DNA of 64,000 nt from Lachnospiraceae bacterium (GTDB lineage: Bacteria > Bacillota > Clostridia > Lachnospirales > Lachnospiraceae), in NCBI GenBank assembly GCA_017442585.1, contig JAFRZM010000035.1, positions 29,014-93,013 on the forward strand. The letters are read 5' to 3'. The notes beneath the pieces are model-generated. The model was not told where the DNA came from. It ran no database searches and saw nothing but the letters and a program-made list of their open reading frames with translations. How positions within the stretch are numbered: position 1 is the first letter of the stretch; each line of letters starts with the position of its first letter. A program made the position numbers and the translations under genes. Shown here piece after piece: positions 36,388-45,625 of the stretch.

Positions 36388-36416
36388 AGTATATATTAAT
36401 CTGAAACGTATTTCAA
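36388..36416 (-). promoter_or_regulatory. gltX promoter
   Basis: On the minus strand TTGAAA, 17 bases, TATACT, about 33 bases before the gltX ATG and only a few bases past the coaBC stop. No T-box or other leader structure fits in the short leader. Confidence 0.65.
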
Positions 36417-36425
36417 TAATATTAA

Positions 36426-37622
36426 TTAACGATGCATACTTAAAGCTTTATCAATTATACGACCTGCCACTTCGTCCTTAGTCAGAATAGGCAATTCATT
36501 CTCAGCGTCTGAACTTATAAGCGTTACAACATTCGTATCGGTTCCAAATCCTGCTCCTTCCGTCTTTAATGAATTTGCGACTATAAGGTCGGCCTTCTTC
36601 TTTGCAAGCTTTTCTTTTGCATTCTTAACAAGGTCTTCAGTTTCCATGCAAAAACCGCACAAAAACTGATTGGAACGCTTCTTTTCACCGAGAGTCTTAA
36701 GAATATCAGTCGTTCTTTGAAGTTCGATACTCATTCCCGTACCGTCACCCTTTTTAATCTTTGAATCGGCGACCTCCTTTGGTGTAAAATCAGCAACTGC
36801 CGCAGACAAAAAGAAGTAATCTATTTTATCCATTAAGGCAAACGTTTCATCCGCCATTTCTTTGGCAGAATTAACCCTTATCATATTTACGTTTAATATA
36901 TCAGGAAGGTTCGTCGGACCACTTACAAGATATACATTGGCTCCTCTGTAAGAAGCATTTTTTGCTATTGCATACCCCATCTTTCCTGATGAATGATTGG
37001 TTATAAATCGCACCGGATCTATTGCTTCCATCGTTGGTCCTGCAGTTACCAGGACATTTTTACCCGCAAGATCTTTTTTGCAGGCTATTTCGTATAAAAT
37101 ATGCGAAAGCAGCTGCTCAGGTTCAGGCATTTTGCCTTTTCCTGTATCCCTACATGCCAAGAACCCACTTGCAGGATCAATTATATGCATTCCGTATCCT
37201 TCAAGTTTTTTAATATTATCTTGAACTATCGGATTCTCAAGCATAGCCGTATTCATCGCAGGCGATATATAAATCGGTGCTTTCGTCGCCATAACAACAG
37301 TAGAAAGCATATCATCCGCAATTCCGTTTGCTATCTTTCCGATAATATTCGCAGATGCCGGCGCAATCATCATAATATCCGCTTTTTTAGCCAAAGATAC
37401 ATGTTTTACATCAAAGGAAAAATCTCTGTCAAACGTATCTACAAGACATTTGTTTTTTGTCAGCGTTTCAAAAGTAATCGGATTAATGAAATTAGTCGCA
37501 TTCTTAGTCATTATAACATGAACATCCGCATGTAACTTAACCAATGCACTTGCCAGACTTGCAATCTTATATGCCGCAATACTACCTGTCACACCTAAAA
37601 CTACGCATTTATCTTTTAACAT
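36426..37622 (-). CDS. coaBC: CoaBC bifunctional coenzyme A biosynthesis enzyme
   Basis: CoaBC joins cysteine to 4'-phosphopantothenate (CoaB) and decarboxylates the product (CoaC). The 398-residue form starts at ATG 37,620-37,622, behind GAGGTGG. The N-terminal flavin domain has GVTGSIAAYKIASLASAL, PASANIIGKIANGIADD and PAMNTAMLENP. The C-terminal CoaB domain starts near 185 with VLVTAGPTMEAIDPVRFI and NHSSGKMGYAIAK. It ends the operon of DUF5717-type genes and lies 18 bases after the last of them, probably as a passenger. Confidence 0.95.
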   Translation of the reverse strand: MLKDKCVVLGVTGSIAAYKIASLASALVKLHADVHVIMTKNATNFINPITFETLTKNKCLVDTFDRDFSFDVKHVSLAKKADIMMIAPASANIIGKIANGIADDMLSTVVMATKAPIYISPAMNTAMLENPIVQDNIKKLEGYGMHIIDPASGFLACRDTGKGKMPEPEQLLSHILYEIACKKDLAGKNVLVTAGPTMEAIDPVRFITNHSSGKMGYAIAKNASYRGANVYLVSGPTNLPDILNVNMIRVNSAKEMADETFALMDKIDYFFLSAAVADFTPKEVADSKIKKGDGTGMSIELQRTTDILKTLGEKKRSNQFLCGFCMETEDLVKNAKEKLAKKKADLIVANSLKTEGAGFGTDTNVVTLISSDAENELPILTKDEVAGRIIDKALSMHR

Positions 37623-37640
37623 TTCTACCACCTCATTCGC

Positions 37641-38813
37641 TTAAATATCACCGGTGACTTTCTCTACAGTTCTTATCATGCTGTTAACTTCATTCGTAAG
37701 TATGTCCTTCTCTTCCGAAAGTTTCTTTACAACCGTTTTGATTTCGTCAACCTGTGCAGCCATTTCCTGCATTCTGTTACGGACCTTCTGTCTCTTCTCA
37801 AGTTCCGAATGCTTAACTTCAACCATTTCACGCGGGTTTAATAGTGCAACCGTCTGATACGGCCAGATTGATGCATCATAAAGATTATAAGAACGAAGCA
37901 AGTGGATCATCGAGCTTCTGTAAAACTCCAAATCTTCATTCGCTGCCAAAAGCTTTTCTCGCTCTTTTTTTGATTCAAGATACTTTTGCCAGTCGTTTTC
38001 AAGTTCTTGAGCAGATCTTGTATGATACTTATCGTGCGCATAATCAACCGCATTTGTAATATTAACATACCTAAATTTAATCGAGTTTTGTATTGATACA
38101 GCTTTATTATAATTTACATTACACTGAACAATATCTCGCTTATTATTCTGTATTCGAAGAAGTAATCCACATTCTATAAGTCCTGAAATCAAGAGTATTA
38201 TCAATAAAATATTACTTCTTTGATCATTTAACCCCAGTTTCAATCCAAAAAATCCGGCTGCAGTAAGTCCAATTCCAAAAACCAGACCAACAATTAACTT
38301 TCTTAAAGTCTTTTGTTCTCCCTCAATTGCATGTTTCTCGTATTGCCATTCAATTTTTTCACCATCAAGGTACTTTAAATCTTTTTCAAAAACATCTTTA
38401 AGTTTTTCATTGTCCCTAAGACGGCTTACTGCTTTTAAAACCTCTTCTCCCATCATATCAAGTTCGTTATATCTTGAATCCGGGAGGTTATTAACGGTTT
38501 TTAGCATGCTCTCTTTTGCTTTAGTAATATTTTGTATGTTTGTTGCAAGATCCAGAAGCTTTTCGTGATCCTCTGTATCCATATTATCAATTATCTGAAT
38601 ATCAGTAAGATACGACGTCAGGTTCTTATATTCGATTTTTAAATCTGCAAGTTCAGTCGCAGCATTCGTCATCTGTTCGCATTGCTCAACAATATAACGT
38701 TTAACAAAATCCCCGTCTTTAAGGCGTTCTTCCATTAAGACGTCAGCATCATACTTTTCAGTAACTTCTTTAAACTTCTTTTTATTCTTATGTCTTTTGA
38801 ACAGATTGAACAT
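37641..38813 (-). CDS. Coiled-coil protein with two membrane segments, unknown function
   Basis: I do not recognise this 390-residue protein. It has a basic start (MFNLFKRHKNKKKFKEV) and a long helical, charged region (about 15-165). Two adjacent hydrophobic segments at about 170-190 (LIVGLVFGIGLTAAGFFGLKL) and 200-220 (ILLIILLISGLIECGLLL) form a hairpin. A second long coiled coil reaches the C-terminus. No enzyme motif is visible. The TGA/ATG overlap with the TPR gene and the small gap before coaBC place it in the DUF5717-DUF5716 operon, where it is the only membrane-inserted member. It may be the membrane anchor of that assembly. Confidence 0.8.
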   Translation of the reverse strand: MFNLFKRHKNKKKFKEVTEKYDADVLMEERLKDGDFVKRYIVEQCEQMTNAATELADLKIEYKNLTSYLTDIQIIDNMDTEDHEKLLDLATNIQNITKAKESMLKTVNNLPDSRYNELDMMGEEVLKAVSRLRDNEKLKDVFEKDLKYLDGEKIEWQYEKHAIEGEQKTLRKLIVGLVFGIGLTAAGFFGLKLGLNDQRSNILLIILLISGLIECGLLLRIQNNKRDIVQCNVNYNKAVSIQNSIKFRYVNITNAVDYAHDKYHTRSAQELENDWQKYLESKKEREKLLAANEDLEFYRSSMIHLLRSYNLYDASIWPYQTVALLNPREMVEVKHSELEKRQKVRNRMQEMAAQVDEIKTVVKKLSEEKDILTNEVNSMIRTVEKVTGDI

Positions 38814-39541
38814 TATTTTGTGCTCCTTAAGAAACGCTTAACTCTTTCTGAAATCTCTTCTTTTCTCAATGCCAATTCCTTTGAATCCTTAAGCATTGAA
38901 ACAAAATTATCTTCCTTTGCGACAGGTTCTTTACTTACAAGTTCTGTTGCTTCATCAACAAAAACCAATGCATCTCTTGCTTCTTTTGAATCATAATACG
39001 ATATCGACTCCTTAAAAGCCGCTTTTGCCTCATCAAACAAGAACAGATACGAATATGCTATACCCAAATTATGATAAATCGAAGAAATAAACATCTCCTC
39101 TCCGTATTTATCCTTTGCAAGCTCGATTATTTTATTGTACTCAAATATCGCCGATTCATACTTTTCCCTGTCAAGCATCTGATCCGCAAGGACTTTTCGT
39201 TTTTCGATCTCTTTCTTATTCTCCAGGCGCTTTATACTATCCAGGAACTCTTTCTTTTCTTCAGACGATATCGTATTGACATAAGAAAGTATCGTCTCCA
39301 TATACATATCAACCGTGCCCTTCGCACGAATGATTTGCTTTAATTTATCGGCAAGCCCGACTTCACCCTGCTCTTTTATGAAAAATACGAATTCTTCATC
39401 CATTATGGAGCTGTCAATCATCACCTGATTCTTTCTGAAATAATATACCATTTCTTCCAAAGAATAAAAATCATAATCAATTGATTTCATATGATACGGA
39501 TGATCTGCCATAGGAATCGGACAGAAAATTAATTCAGACAT
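38813..39541 (-). CDS. TPR-like helical protein, unknown function
   Basis: A 242-residue soluble protein. The N-terminal half is not recognisable. Residues about 115-195 form two or three tetratricopeptide-like helix pairs, including ADQMLDREKYESAIFEYNKI and IYHNLGIAYSYLFLFDEAKA, with the Y/A/G spacing of TPR units. The C-terminus is a charged helix. The start overlaps the end of the DUF5716 gene by 8 bases and its stop overlaps the coiled-coil gene, implying coupled translation. TPR units suggest protein-protein contacts within the operon's complex. Confidence 0.8.
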   Translation of the reverse strand: MSELIFCPIPMADHPYHMKSIDYDFYSLEEMVYYFRKNQVMIDSSIMDEEFVFFIKEQGEVGLADKLKQIIRAKGTVDMYMETILSYVNTISSEEKKEFLDSIKRLENKKEIEKRKVLADQMLDREKYESAIFEYNKIIELAKDKYGEEMFISSIYHNLGIAYSYLFLFDEAKAAFKESISYYDSKEARDALVFVDEATELVSKEPVAKEDNFVSMLKDSKELALRKEEISERVKRFLRSTK

Positions 39542-40823
39542 TCTCCTCTTCCTTTCCCTTTAAAAACATCTCAAACTGCCATGACTGATGCTTTGTTCTT
39601 GCAATCTCACCAAATCCTGTAGTTGCAACATCAATAATTATTCTTTCAGGTGAAACCGCTCTTCCCTTAATTCTTAATCTGGTAGTAAGTTCCGGATCCG
39701 CCACAAGACCATTTAAGGTAAAAGTAAACTCCTGTACATTATCTCCTCTTAAAGGCTTTGCATAAAATGTAATTGACTGATCATCGGACGGCCTCACAAT
39801 AACATCCATCATGCCGAAAGCATCCTGGTAATTATATCCTGCCGGAACAAGTACCTTATAGACAAGCTCTCCCTTATTCATAACCTTAAGGCAGATATTA
39901 TAAAGCATATTGCCTGCGCCAAGGTATATGTATTCCGGCTCGTTTTTAAACTTGCGGTTTATCATCTGACCGTAATAACATGCACCTTTGGTATAAAGAT
40001 TCATTCCGGAAAAAACTCTTCTTCCTGCACAGATTCTCGCCAAAGACCTCTTCATCCAGTCGCCGTCAAAACCATCACCCACAAGATAAACCGAAGAAAT
40101 AATTCTATCCGCCAACACTTCATCCAACGCCTTTAAAAATACACTGTCTTTATGATCTTTAAATTCGTCGATTGTCATATTATTGTTATCACTTAAGTGA
40201 TTTAACATCGGATACAAAAGCTCTTTTACCGAAACCACCATCGGCATCGTCTTATTGTCTTTAACAAGCTCATAGACCCTAAAAGTATTCTTCCAGTAAT
40301 CCATAAGCATTACATCATGCGTACGAAGAATCGGCTCCCGACTCATTGCATAGTAGCAAAATGCCTCCTGTCTGCTTATAACCTTTACGTTATCACGATT
40401 TATTTTTAAATTATCACAGATTAAAAGTATAGTATCAGTCTGCATCTGCGTCGCATGGTCTATGCAGAATATAAAGTGATCTTTCTCCCTATCACAAGGT
40501 GTTTCCGTAACAAGTGCAAGTACTTTACGTATAAACATCGTCAAAAGATCGATGCAATCAAGCATTTCACCGTCAACGTTAACGCTCTCTTTTCTAAACG
40601 CCTTACTTAAGATATTCTTGACAGGATCAGCAAGATCTAACGCATCGTCACCGATATACCAAAGCGACGAATTGGTTCTTTTCGCAACAACGGTCGGGAT
40701 AAGATACTTTTTGGTACCGGCATGCGCACTTATAGATACCGGTTCATCCATTGTATCCTTAAAATAACATATTTGACTGTAATATTCGGATATATCTATA
40801 CCAAAATATGTAATGTCATCCAT
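39534..40823 (-). CDS. DUF5716-type Hsp70/actin-fold protein
   Basis: The 429-residue protein resembles the DUF5716 family (assigned from memory). Its start, TYFGIDISEYYSQICYF, has the phosphate-1 pattern of Hsp70/actin ATPases (GIDxG/S). Near 255-275, SSVYLVGDGFDGDWMKRSL resembles the glycine-rich adenosine motif. Residues between include FIFCIDHATQMQTD. Beyond about 330 comes a small beta-rich domain (FTFTLNGLVADPELTTRLRI). No substrate-binding domain of DnaK type is attached. It lies 1 base from the DUF5717 gene and overlaps the TPR gene. Function is unknown; nucleotide binding is an inference. Confidence 0.75.
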   Translation of the reverse strand: MDDITYFGIDISEYYSQICYFKDTMDEPVSISAHAGTKKYLIPTVVAKRTNSSLWYIGDDALDLADPVKNILSKAFRKESVNVDGEMLDCIDLLTMFIRKVLALVTETPCDREKDHFIFCIDHATQMQTDTILLICDNLKINRDNVKVISRQEAFCYYAMSREPILRTHDVMLMDYWKNTFRVYELVKDNKTMPMVVSVKELLYPMLNHLSDNNNMTIDEFKDHKDSVFLKALDEVLADRIISSVYLVGDGFDGDWMKRSLARICAGRRVFSGMNLYTKGACYYGQMINRKFKNEPEYIYLGAGNMLYNICLKVMNKGELVYKVLVPAGYNYQDAFGMMDVIVRPSDDQSITFYAKPLRGDNVQEFTFTLNGLVADPELTTRLRIKGRAVSPERIIIDVATTGFGEIARTKHQSWQFEMFLKGKEEENV

Positions 40824-40824
40824 A

Positions 40825-43800
40825 CTATTTCCTCTTAAGACTCATATTTGCCAGTTTCAATACATTATCATAACGCTCAATCTTTGTCTCAAATAAAGAA
40901 ACCTCGCCAAGCTGTTCCGCAATTATAAGATCATTTAAAAGCTCGAATCTCGAACTTCCCGCCAAAGGTTTTATATCCATATTGGATATTTCTCCGCTTT
41001 CTTTAATCTCAATCTCATAATCCTTATTCTCACTGATGTAATACTGAACAGAATCACCATAAAACAAAGTAAACTCTTTTACATAGATGCCTTCAAACAT
41101 ATGTGTCATCTGTTCCTTTGCATATGGGATATTCTCATCCTTATTACCTCTTAAAACCCTGTATTTAATATATACGTCCCTATCAGGATTGGTCCTATAT
41201 TCAATTATCTTCTTTCCAATCCTCGGATACGAAAAAGTAACCTCATCTTCAAGCTCATCATAGAAAGAAAAGATAAATCCACGTAAAACCATTTCATCAT
41301 ACAAGGCTTTCATAAGTGAAATATCACCTATGTGCTCTTTTGCATGACACTTAAGAATCGCAAGCTTTTCACAAAGATTAAGGTGCATATTTCTCTCATA
41401 CATTTCAAATAACTGCATTTTAACAAGACTGTTAAACTGTGCATCTTTTACAAAATAATTATACGCATAGTATGAGATATATGCATCAAGCAAAAGCTTT
41501 TTGCCACCTTGCTCAATATATGACCTTAATATCTCCTCGTCGTTTCTTATATAACTTTCCGAATATATCATCTGTACAAGGAGCCTCTCGGAAAGATCAT
41601 ACGTATTAAGCTTGAATTCATTGGCTGCAATCCACAAATCATAAAGCGTATCCGTGCCGCTGTACATAAACTTACAAAGATAAGACAGCACCGTTTCATT
41701 GTACTTTCCTCGTAAAAACGTACCGGTACATAATCCTATCAGATTATCGTCAGGTTCAAAATTCTTAAGGCGTATTATTGTATCGCATAAAACAAGCAAC
41801 AACGACGGTGCAACCTGGTTGCAACCGTACTCAACTATCATGTTAAATGCCTTCTCATAAAATCCTCTTTGAATCAAAAGCTCACATGCAAGTATCCTGA
41901 TTTGCTCATTTAAACCGTCCAAAGATAAAGACCTTAAATACTCATCAAGAAGTTCTATACGTTCGCTCCTGTAATAGAAGTAAACAATCTGCGGTCTAAG
42001 CAGTTTTTTATATGAGTCCGTTATTGCCGGCGATGCCAGAATTATATTAAGGTAGCTTAAATCGTTCTCTGTAAAATCAATAACCAGACTGTTCTTCCAT
42101 ATTGAATCAATATAGTGAATCAGATACGGTATCTGCTCCGGTGCCGCTTTAATACACTTCTTGGTAAGCGAATCTGCAGGTATTAAAAGCTGAATATCAT
42201 ACTCATCCTTATATACAAATCTGTTATTATATGCATCTTCAAAAAGAATCAAATGATCCTTTGAATAAATCGGGAAATACGAAACTCCGTCAATAATCGG
42301 ATATACCGACTCTTCTTTTGTTTGATAATGCTTAACTATAACTCGCTTTAAGTGAGGTTTATTCTCAATTATAAGCTTATGAATATACAAAAGCGGTGCA
42401 AGGGCACGTGATAATTCATGCGTTATGGTAATTTCTTTTAAATAATGCTCATATATATAGCCAAGGTTCTCATCCAAATGTCCCTGATATATCTGCTCTA
42501 TTGCAAAATCCTCAATTTCAGGCTTGCAATTAAGATAAAGAGACATCTGCTTTTCGCGATTCTTAATAATTTTCGCAAAGCAAAGTGCTTTAAACTTATA
42601 CGGCAAATTATTCTTGTACTGAAGATAGTACGAAACCATCTTTGGGTAATTCTCTGCAGAATTTACCGGCGTAGACATAATATATGCCTCATAGAGACCC
42701 GCAATATTAAGCTCACGTTCTATTGCTATCTTATAAAACGAATTGGCTCTTAATGTATAAAAACCGCCTCTTATAAGGAGTGTACAAAGCGCGATAAGCA
42801 TATTATCCTTATCGAATCTGTTAAATCCCTCAATAATCGGCTCTATAAGATTCTTATCGTAAACATTCGAGAACACGATAAGATCAGAAAATACCGAAAC
42901 CATGCTTTCGGTCATTATGCCGTTCTTTCTTATAAACGAAAACAATCTGATTTCGAATGGTCCAACCTCTTCAAGGCACGACGGATTCTCTCGGACAATA
43001 TGAAAGCTTTCCGCAAATAAAAGCGGTGAGTTAACTCCGGATAAAACTTTATCCTTAATTGCTCTATACTTTCTTACCGCCGACGTCTGATATGATTCGT
43101 CAATAAATAATAAGCAATAAAACAGCAATGCATCATTATCGGATTCTTTATACATTACTCTTATTTTTTCATTTACAGACTTAATATATGATGGCTCTCT
43201 GTTTAAAAAAGTCGTTACATAAAGATAATATCCGTATATTTCTTTAGACGCGCCAAAAAACTCCTCTTTATACTGAGACAAAACCCACTCTGCTTCTTTA
43301 ACTCTGTTTGAAAGGAAAAAGACCTGTGCCTTTAAGAGCCACAAAAACAATTTCTCGTCACTTATAGATAGTGCATGATCTATAAGTTGAAGCATCGCAA
43401 GTGAAAACGATGCACTCTTGATTATACCGAGTCTGTAATCCAAATATGTCCTTATAATGGATGCCTTAGTCTCCTGCTTATCAAGATGTAACTTTCTCGA
43501 TTCGTTATCGTAAATCTTCACATGTACCATAATGTTATAAAGAAATACAGTTTCACCCGACACTATTTTAATTCTGCCGTAGTTCATTCCTTCATGGAGT
43601 CTGTCAATTAACAAGAAAAACGGTACATTAAGCGTAGAACCTATAAAATCTTCATTGTTATAATGGCCTTTTTGTATACCAATAAAAGGCACATCCGTCA
43701 TTACATCGAGTTCCGCAAAACCGAATCCGCTCTTTTTTATCTCTATAACTTCTCTGATATTCTCAGTAGGGTTTTCATAATATACATCTTCAAAAGAAGA

Positions 43801-44382
43801 TGTAAGATGCATATCCTCTTTTAGATTTAACGCTTTAAGGAACTCCTCCATGTTATGAAGCGTAGTACCTTCATAAGAAAGCGTCTTCGCATACATGACG
43901 CTTTCTAAATCTTTTTGATCTATTATATCTTTAAATCCCGGTGATCTAAAGAACCTAAAAGCCGCCTCACTGTCCTTCTTACAGGATTCGGCAAATTCTT
44001 CAAGGTTAGAAACACTTATACCCGAAACCATATGCGCTTTTCTTTTTGATTGTACAACAAAAGGAAGGCTATATTCATTTTTATTGCAGATTATGTAAAA
44101 ATCGCCCTTTTGAATATCGCCGTTTAAAAGCCCATAGGTTTTGAACCTGTATTCAATTTTAACTTCGGTACCGCTAAATTGAGGATCTTTAATCTCCATT
44201 CTCGGATTGTTGGAATATACGATGCCACGCATTGGTATATCATTCGTACTTTCTACCGTAAAAAAGCCTTCAGCATCTTCGCCCTCAAATGCGGTTATAA
44301 TAAGTCTTTCGTCCGATAAAGAAAGCTTAGGCCCCTCGTATTCATAGATCCCAAGAGACAGGTCCTTAAGTTTTTGTTTCAT
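40825..44382 (-). CDS. DUF5717 family giant solenoid protein
   Basis: At 1185 residues this is the largest gene of the window. I recognise it as a DUF5717-type protein, a family of unknown function in Lachnospiraceae. The N-terminal ~125 residues form beta-rich Ig-like modules (ESTNDIPMRGIVYSNNPRMEI). A very long all-helical middle (about 300-1000) of irregular repeats resembles a TPR/HEAT solenoid. The C-terminal ~180 residues turn beta-rich again. No signal peptide or membrane helix is present. It is the first gene of the operon, with DUF5716 one base downstream, and probably acts as scaffold. Confidence 0.8.
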   Translation of the reverse strand: MKQKLKDLSLGIYEYEGPKLSLSDERLIITAFEGEDAEGFFTVESTNDIPMRGIVYSNNPRMEIKDPQFSGTEVKIEYRFKTYGLLNGDIQKGDFYIICNKNEYSLPFVVQSKRKAHMVSGISVSNLEEFAESCKKDSEAAFRFFRSPGFKDIIDQKDLESVMYAKTLSYEGTTLHNMEEFLKALNLKEDMHLTSSFEDVYYENPTENIREVIEIKKSGFGFAELDVMTDVPFIGIQKGHYNNEDFIGSTLNVPFFLLIDRLHEGMNYGRIKIVSGETVFLYNIMVHVKIYDNESRKLHLDKQETKASIIRTYLDYRLGIIKSASFSLAMLQLIDHALSISDEKLFLWLLKAQVFFLSNRVKEAEWVLSQYKEEFFGASKEIYGYYLYVTTFLNREPSYIKSVNEKIRVMYKESDNDALLFYCLLFIDESYQTSAVRKYRAIKDKVLSGVNSPLLFAESFHIVRENPSCLEEVGPFEIRLFSFIRKNGIMTESMVSVFSDLIVFSNVYDKNLIEPIIEGFNRFDKDNMLIALCTLLIRGGFYTLRANSFYKIAIERELNIAGLYEAYIMSTPVNSAENYPKMVSYYLQYKNNLPYKFKALCFAKIIKNREKQMSLYLNCKPEIEDFAIEQIYQGHLDENLGYIYEHYLKEITITHELSRALAPLLYIHKLIIENKPHLKRVIVKHYQTKEESVYPIIDGVSYFPIYSKDHLILFEDAYNNRFVYKDEYDIQLLIPADSLTKKCIKAAPEQIPYLIHYIDSIWKNSLVIDFTENDLSYLNIILASPAITDSYKKLLRPQIVYFYYRSERIELLDEYLRSLSLDGLNEQIRILACELLIQRGFYEKAFNMIVEYGCNQVAPSLLLVLCDTIIRLKNFEPDDNLIGLCTGTFLRGKYNETVLSYLCKFMYSGTDTLYDLWIAANEFKLNTYDLSERLLVQMIYSESYIRNDEEILRSYIEQGGKKLLLDAYISYYAYNYFVKDAQFNSLVKMQLFEMYERNMHLNLCEKLAILKCHAKEHIGDISLMKALYDEMVLRGFIFSFYDELEDEVTFSYPRIGKKIIEYRTNPDRDVYIKYRVLRGNKDENIPYAKEQMTHMFEGIYVKEFTLFYGDSVQYYISENKDYEIEIKESGEISNMDIKPLAGSSRFELLNDLIIAEQLGEVSLFETKIERYDNVLKLANMSLKRK

Positions 44383-44404
44383 ATCCTTCTTAACCAGTCT
44401 GTTA

Positions 44405-44432
44405 TTGATTTTTATGCTTTCATTGCTATAAT
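44405..44432 (+). promoter_or_regulatory. Promoter of the aminotransferase gene
   Basis: TTGATT, 16 bases, TATAAT on the plus strand, about 60 bases before the ATG. It overlaps head-on with the minus-strand promoter of the DUF5717 operon. Confidence 0.55.
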
Positions 44433-44433
44433 A

Positions 44434-44462
44434 ATTATATACAATTGCATGGCGTCATGCAA
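44434..44462 (-). promoter_or_regulatory. Promoter of the DUF5717-coaBC operon
   Basis: TTGCAT, 17 bases, TATAAT on the minus strand, about 50 bases before the DUF5717 start. Its -35 box lies inside a perfect palindrome. Confidence 0.6.
44445..44462. promoter_or_regulatory. Palindromic operator candidate
   Basis: TTGCATG, 4 bases, CATGCAA: a perfect 7-base inverted repeat. It covers the -35 box of the DUF5717 promoter and lies about 13 bases past the -10 of the aminotransferase promoter. One bound protein could control both directions. Confidence 0.45.
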
Positions 44463-44492
44463 GAAATAAAGGGACTTTAAAGGGTGTATAAA

Positions 44493-45584
44493 ATGGAAAA
44501 GAAAAAGAGTTTTCACGGCTCAGATCTTGAGCTTATAGAAAAAGAATATAACATAAAAAAAGAAGACATAATTAACTTTGCAGCAAATGTTAATCCATTC
44601 GGAATTTCCAAGACATTAAGTGATGCTTTAATCAAAAACATACACGTTATAGAAACATATCCTGACCGCGAATATACCAACCTTAGGAAAAAGATCGGGG
44701 AATACGTCAAATGCGATCCGGAATATATAAAAGTCGGTAACGGCTCGACAGAGCTCATATCTTTAATGGCCAAGACCATCACTCCGAAGAAGGCTTTAAT
44801 AATAGGTCCTACCTACTCTGAGTATGGTCACGAAATCGGTCTTTCCGGCGGCGATATTGAATATTTCGAATTAAAAGAAAACGATGACTTCATCCTTAAT
44901 ATAAACGAATTATTTGTTACATTGCAGAAGACCCACTACGATCTTTTGGTCATCTGTAATCCTAATAATCCTACATCTACCTGTATCCCGAGAGATATCC
45001 TTACTCTCATAATGCAGTTATGTAAAGATCTTAATACCTTTATAATGATTGATGAAACTTATATGGAGTTTTCACCAAACGAAGATATATCTTCTGCCGC
45101 TTCACTCACAGAACGTTTTGATAATTTCATCGTTCTTCGCGGTACATCAAAGTTTTTTGCAACACCGGGATTACGTCTCGGTTATGCAATTACTAAAAAT
45201 GAAGCTTTATTAAAAAAGATTAAAGAAGAACAAAATCCATGGAGTGTGAACTCTGTTGCTGCATTTGCAGGTACCGTAATGTACGACGATCTCGAATACA
45301 TTAAGATGATGAAAGACTTTATGCATAAAGAACAAACACGTATATACGATATATTTAAAGATTCTAAAATATATAAACCATATAAAGCCGATGCGAACTT
45401 CATCCTTTTAAAGATATTAAAAGATGACCTTGATGCTTCTATTCTCTTTGACAAAGCCATAAGAAAAGGATATATGATAAGAAACTGTGATTCTTTCCCA
45501 TTCCTTTCAGATAAGTTCATAAGATTCTGTTTTATGAAAGAAGAAGATAACGATAAACTTATAAAACTGCTTTTAGAAGCTTAA
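44493..45584 (+). CDS. Histidinol-phosphate aminotransferase/CobD-like PLP enzyme
   Basis: A fold type I aminotransferase or decarboxylase using pyridoxal phosphate. I start at ATG 44,493, with AAAGGG eight bases upstream. The 363 residues contain INFAANVNPFGISKTL, VGNGSTELISLMAK, CNPNNPTSTCIPRD, DETYMEFSP and the PLP-lysine segment RGTSKFFATPGLRLGYA. The start HGSDLELIEKEY and the N-terminal spacing resemble threonine-phosphate decarboxylase (CobD). The C-terminal RNCDSFPFLSDKFIRFCF resembles HisC. No histidine or cobalamin genes are nearby, so the substrate stays open. Confidence 0.85.
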   Translation: MEKKKSFHGSDLELIEKEYNIKKEDIINFAANVNPFGISKTLSDALIKNIHVIETYPDREYTNLRKKIGEYVKCDPEYIKVGNGSTELISLMAKTITPKKALIIGPTYSEYGHEIGLSGGDIEYFELKENDDFILNINELFVTLQKTHYDLLVICNPNNPTSTCIPRDILTLIMQLCKDLNTFIMIDETYMEFSPNEDISSAASLTERFDNFIVLRGTSKFFATPGLRLGYAITKNEALLKKIKEEQNPWSVNSVAAFAGTVMYDDLEYIKMMKDFMHKEQTRIYDIFKDSKIYKPYKADANFILLKILKDDLDASILFDKAIRKGYMIRNCDSFPFLSDKFIRFCFMKEEDNDKLIKLLLEA

Positions 45585-45611
45585 AAAAAGCCCTTCCTAA
45601 CGGAAGGGCTT
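45583..45611 (-). terminator. Terminator of the greA-kinase-asparaginase operon
   Basis: AAGCCCTTCC, 4 bases, GGAAGGGCTT: a perfect 10-base stem. On the minus strand it is followed by seven T and lies 15 bases past the kinase stop. On the plus strand it follows the aminotransferase stop but has only TT after it, so it works mainly for the minus strand. Confidence 0.9.
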
Positions 45612-45625
45612 AAGTATTACTGTTA

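Noticed and set aside
36356-36425. T-box leader before gltX
   Set aside because: The leader is too short and holds no T-box sequence or specifier loop.
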